In this document: positions 61,491 through 64,000 of the stretch, piece after piece | Numbering within the stretch: the stretch's first letter is position 1 | How the letters are laid out: every line of letters starts with the position of its first letter | NCBI GenBank assembly: GCA_958295515.1 | Contig: CATQGW010000004.1 | Coordinates: 124,001-188,000 of the forward strand | Length of the DNA: 64,000 nucleotides | From: an uncultured Dehalococcoidia bacterium | Lineage (GTDB): Bacteria > Chloroflexota > Dehalococcoidia > Bin125 | Direction: 5' to 3' | The notes under the pieces: model-generated | What the model saw: only the letters and a program-made list of their open reading frames with translations | Told to the model about the DNA's origin: nothing | Databases searched by the model: none | Translations under genes and position numbers: made by a program

Positions 61491-62082
61491 CCACCCCGTC
61501 CAGCAGACGCCCCAGCATCGTCGCCGTCGCCCCGAAAATCCGGTGCCCCTCATACCAATACTCCCGCATCCGAAACGTGCTCCCGTCCTCCCGTTGCCGC
61601 TCCTCGTAACCCGTATTCGCCGCATCCAGCAGATGCGACAGCGGCGGCGTGATCACCTCCGCCACCTCCACCTCCAGCGGTCGAAAGCGGTACGGCGCAC
61701 GATCCAGCAGCCCCACGAACGGGATCACATGGAAATCGGTAATCGTTCGATAGTGGCTCTGCTCCCCCAGCATCTCCACCTGCTCCGCCAAAATCCCGAC
61801 CTCCTCGTCCGCCTCCCGCAGCGCCGCCGCCAGCGGCGTCTCGCCCGCGTCCAGCGCCCCGCCCGGGAACGAAATCTCCCCCTTATGGTGCTCCACGTGC
61901 TGGCTCCGCACCGTCAGCACGATCTGCGGATCCTCATACGGCAGCACCGCAATCAACACCGCCGCCGCCCAACTGCCCGTGCCCTCCGCCATCGTCTCCA
62001 CGCTGTGCGCCGCCACCGCCCGCCGGATCGCCGCGATCATCGGCGGCTCCGCCGCCTCTGTCGTCTGCGCCTCTTCGCTCAT
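61465..62082 (-). CDS. Nudix hydrolase, probable CoA pyrophosphatase
   Basis: The 205-residue protein has a complete Nudix box: G75-x5-E81-x7-R89-E90-x2-E93-E94-x-G96. The sequence before it, H-H-K-G-E-I-S-F-P-G-G, is typical of CoA diphosphatases (NudL/YeaB). Such enzymes cut CoA to phosphopantetheine and ADP. It follows DUF4956 on the same strand. Confidence 0.9.
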   Translation of the reverse strand: MSEEAQTTEAAEPPMIAAIRRAVAAHSVETMAEGTGSWAAAVLIAVLPYEDPQIVLTVRSQHVEHHKGEISFPGGALDAGETPLAAALREADEEVGILAEQVEMLGEQSHYRTITDFHVIPFVGLLDRAPYRFRPLEVEVAEVITPPLSHLLDAANTGYEERQREDGSTFRMREYWYEGHRIFGATATMLGRLLDGVAEELEAAR

Positions 62083-62110
62083 TCAAGACCTCCTGTCTGC
62101 GCCCGCGGCG

Positions 62111-62779
62111 CTAACCCACGTACATCTCAGCCTGCGCCGGCGACACCGCCTCGGCCAACGCCGACTGAAACTCGCCCCAGCGATCGTCGAACGCCGACGC
62201 GCGGAAGCGCACATGCAAACTTGCCGTCTCCGCGTTCTGGCTGCTGCTCTCGTGCTTCATCCCCTGCAAATTCGCGCTCAGAAACGCCAGCAGCGCCGCC
62301 TCGTGCTCCGCGTAATCCGCCGCCGCCATCGTCACGATCAGATCGCGCCCCGACGGCAGCAGCGAGCGCAGCGACGATCCGCTCAGGAAGCGCTGCAACA
62401 CCAGCACCCCGAACGCGATCGCGAACAGCAGCCCGATCAGCTCGTAGTTATACGTCGCCGCGCTGATCGACGACGCAATCACCAGCAGTAGATACCCAAT
62501 CTCCGCCGGATCCTTCACCGGCGTGCGGAACCGCACGAACGAAAGCGCCCCCAGCAGCCCCAGCGAGAGCGGCAGCGAGTTCTGAATCGCCACAAACAGC
62601 ACCGTAATCGCCGGCCCCGCCAGCAAAAACGTGCGGTACACCCCCGCCCCGCGATCCCAGTCGCGGTAGAAGACGATGTACATCGCCCACGCCGCCAGCG
62701 ACGCCGCCAGCGAGATCACCATCGCCACCGCGAACGACGAGAACTCGATATCGGAAACCGGGCCGAACCACTCTTCCAT
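62111..62779 (-). CDS. DUF4956 membrane protein
   Basis: The 222-residue protein has about four membrane helices and the family segment L-G-A-L-S-F-V-R-F-R-T-P-V-K-D-P near residue 75. DUF4956 genes are usually next to VTC-domain and CotH genes, as here. The reaction is not known; association with polyphosphate polymerase-like genes is common. Confidence 0.9.
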   Translation of the reverse strand: MEEWFGPVSDIEFSSFAVAMVISLAASLAAWAMYIVFYRDWDRGAGVYRTFLLAGPAITVLFVAIQNSLPLSLGLLGALSFVRFRTPVKDPAEIGYLLLVIASSISAATYNYELIGLLFAIAFGVLVLQRFLSGSSLRSLLPSGRDLIVTMAAADYAEHEAALLAFLSANLQGMKHESSSQNAETASLHVRFRASAFDDRWGEFQSALAEAVSPAQAEMYVG

Positions 62780-62809
62780 GTCTGCGCTCCGCTTCCGTTC
62801 GTCCGACTG

Positions 62810-63547
62810 TTACGTCCCGCCGCGCCAGATGCGCGGCAACGTCCGCTCGACCGCCATCGCGTACTTCGAGTGCGCCTCGCGGCGCAGCCCCAGACGCTCC
62901 AGCCCCCGCAACCGCGCCGGCAGCGGTCCCATCGACTTCAACTCCAGCACCGCGCCGTCGGGCACCGCCAGCCAGGTCAGGCCGCGCCGCGGCTCGCCCG
63001 CCCGCACCCGCGCGTCGATCGACACCCGCAGCCCGCTCGCCGCGTCGGCCCAGCGACGCCGCTCATAGCGAATCACCACCGTCGGCTCCAGCGTCGGCGC
63101 CGCAGGCGCGCCCAACTCCCGCAGACCGTCAGCCAGCTGCCCCCGCCCCGGCAGCCGCACGCCCTCCGTCAGCACCTGTCCCTGCTCCACATCGAGATGC
63201 AGCCGCAGCTTCCGCCCCGTCGCGCCCTCGCGCTGCTTGATCTCCAGCCAGCACCCGTCCTCCGCCGCGACCGGCTGCCCATACCAGCGCAGCCGCAGCT
63301 TCGCCTTGCCCCAAAACCCGTCCGCCGCGTCCCAGTAGGCGTCCAGCGACGCGCTGTCGTAGTAGCACGACGTGATCACCCCGCGCGGATACTCCGGGTC
63401 CGGCGCAATGCGCGCGCCGATCCACGCCGCCAGCAGCTCCACCCGCCCCTCCGCGAGCGGATACTTGCGCTCCTCCCGCTGCGGGCGCTCCGCAGCCGCC
63501 GTGGGCGAATCCACCGCGCGCGTCGAAGGCGGGGCTGAGCTGGACAT
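62810..63547 (-). CDS. VTC-domain protein (polyphosphate polymerase-like)
   Basis: The 245-residue protein has an R-E-E-R-K-Y-P opening and paired strands of basic and acidic residues (K-L-R-L-R-W-Y; W-L-E-I-K-Q-R; V-I-R-Y-E-R-R; V-L-E-L-K), the tunnel plan of VTC polyphosphate polymerases. It could make polyphosphate from ATP, or act with CotH. It diverges from cotH. Confidence 0.88.
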   Translation of the reverse strand: MSSSAPPSTRAVDSPTAAAERPQREERKYPLAEGRVELLAAWIGARIAPDPEYPRGVITSCYYDSASLDAYWDAADGFWGKAKLRLRWYGQPVAAEDGCWLEIKQREGATGRKLRLHLDVEQGQVLTEGVRLPGRGQLADGLRELGAPAAPTLEPTVVIRYERRRWADAASGLRVSIDARVRAGEPRRGLTWLAVPDGAVLELKSMGPLPARLRGLERLGLRREAHSKYAMAVERTLPRIWRGGT

Positions 63548-63594
63548 TGCTGGATGTTAACATCGCGATCCGAGAGGCCACAGGGACCCCGCCC

Positions 63595-64000
63595 ATGAAC
63601 CGACGGATCGTCCTCGCTCTGCTCGCCGCCGCCGCCGTGCTCGCCGCCGCGGTCGGCATCGCCGCGTCCAACGACTCCCTCCCTCCGCCCCCCGACCTCG
63701 CCGCCGACACCGTCCGCTTCGGCGTCAATCAGGCCCGCAGCGACCCCCGCGGCTACGTCTTCGACCTCGAACAGGTGCGCACCTACTCCATCCGGATCGA
63801 CGACGCCGAATTCAAGCGCCTCCAGGCCGACCCCCGCGCCGAGCAATACGTCCGCGCCTCGATCCGCCTCGGCGACCAGGTCTGGGACAACATCGGCCTC
63901 CGCTACAAGGGCTTCTTCGGCATCCTCTTCACCTGCTTCGACGAGCGCGGCAATCAGCTCTGCCCCAAGCTCGCCTACAAGGTCAAATTCAACGAATACG
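63595..64000 (+). CDS. CotH-family protein, N-terminal part (cut by window edge)
   Basis: The ATG at 63595 opens a frame that runs off the window after about 135 codons. It has a signal helix (about 4-24) and Y-S-I-R-I-D-D-A-E-F and N-I-G-L-R-Y-K-G-F, then Y-K-V-K-F-N-E-Y, typical of CotH kinases. Such proteins phosphorylate secreted or coat proteins. The divergent VTC/DUF4956 genes are its usual partners. Confidence 0.85.
   Translation, partial: MNRRIVLALLAAAAVLAAAVGIAASNDSLPPPPDLAADTVRFGVNQARSDPRGYVFDLEQVRTYSIRIDDAEFKRLQADPRAEQYVRASIRLGDQVWDNIGLRYKGFFGILFTCFDERGNQLCPKLAYKVKFNEY

Overview
The window is GC-rich, densely packed bacterial chromosome with no rRNA. Its gene families suggest a Chloroflexota lineage (Dehalococcoidia/SAR202-like): a GXHH-type isoleucyl-tRNA synthetase, a RodZ-like HTH protein fused to PASTA, secreted RCC1-repeat and COG4880-type beta-propeller proteins, an LLM-class flavin oxidoreductase, and many CoA-linked enzymes. 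This placement is inferred from gene content and has not been tested by phylogeny.

Layout. 1-7.7 kb holds housekeeping genes: the proB start, a YihY/BrkB membrane protein, an ileS/zinc-ribbon/murJ block, and rpsT. 7.7-13.2 kb is a defence-like cluster: a nuclease-methylase fusion, an ABC-type ATPase and a small PD-(D/E)XK protein. 13.2-24.7 kb has an MDR dehydrogenase, a RodZ/PASTA protein, rimO, a RelE-type toxin pair, ylxP-scpB-mtaB, glycerate kinase, a zincin and a penicillin-binding protein. 24.8-32 kb has a secreted RCC1 protein, an acyl-CoA dehydrogenase and two tandem beta-propeller proteins. 32-46.9 kb has an orphan DNA methylase, a run of CoA-linked and secreted genes (CoA-transferase, thiolase, OB-fold partner, PQQ sugar dehydrogenase, thioredoxin-NHL protein), an amidohydrolase/enoyl-CoA hydratase pair, a Fic protein, an LLM oxidoreductase, an MFS exporter and DUF2461. 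47-64 kb has a second RCC1 protein, cupin and Ldh oxidoreductase genes, a cluster of nucleases (HNH, Mrr, Fic), tRNA-Sec, a DUF4268 pair, a Nudix hydrolase, and the DUF4956/VTC/CotH group.

The most notable result is a selenoprotein interrupted by an in-frame UGA. The thioredoxin-NHL gene at 38693-40192 reads U-I-N-C where its family has C-I-N-C, and a perfect stem-loop suitable for a bacterial SECIS follows the UGA. The matching tRNA-Sec (anticodon UCA) lies at 59635-59732. Other points are a GVHH signature in IleRS (a form linked to very high mupirocin resistance), a compact ATPase plus PD-(D/E)XK pair, a membrane-anchored Mrr nuclease with its membrane module repeated as a separate gene, phased operator-like repeats upstream of both fic genes, and palindromic elements each preceded on one side by a decaying 21-25 bp ladder of its own left end.
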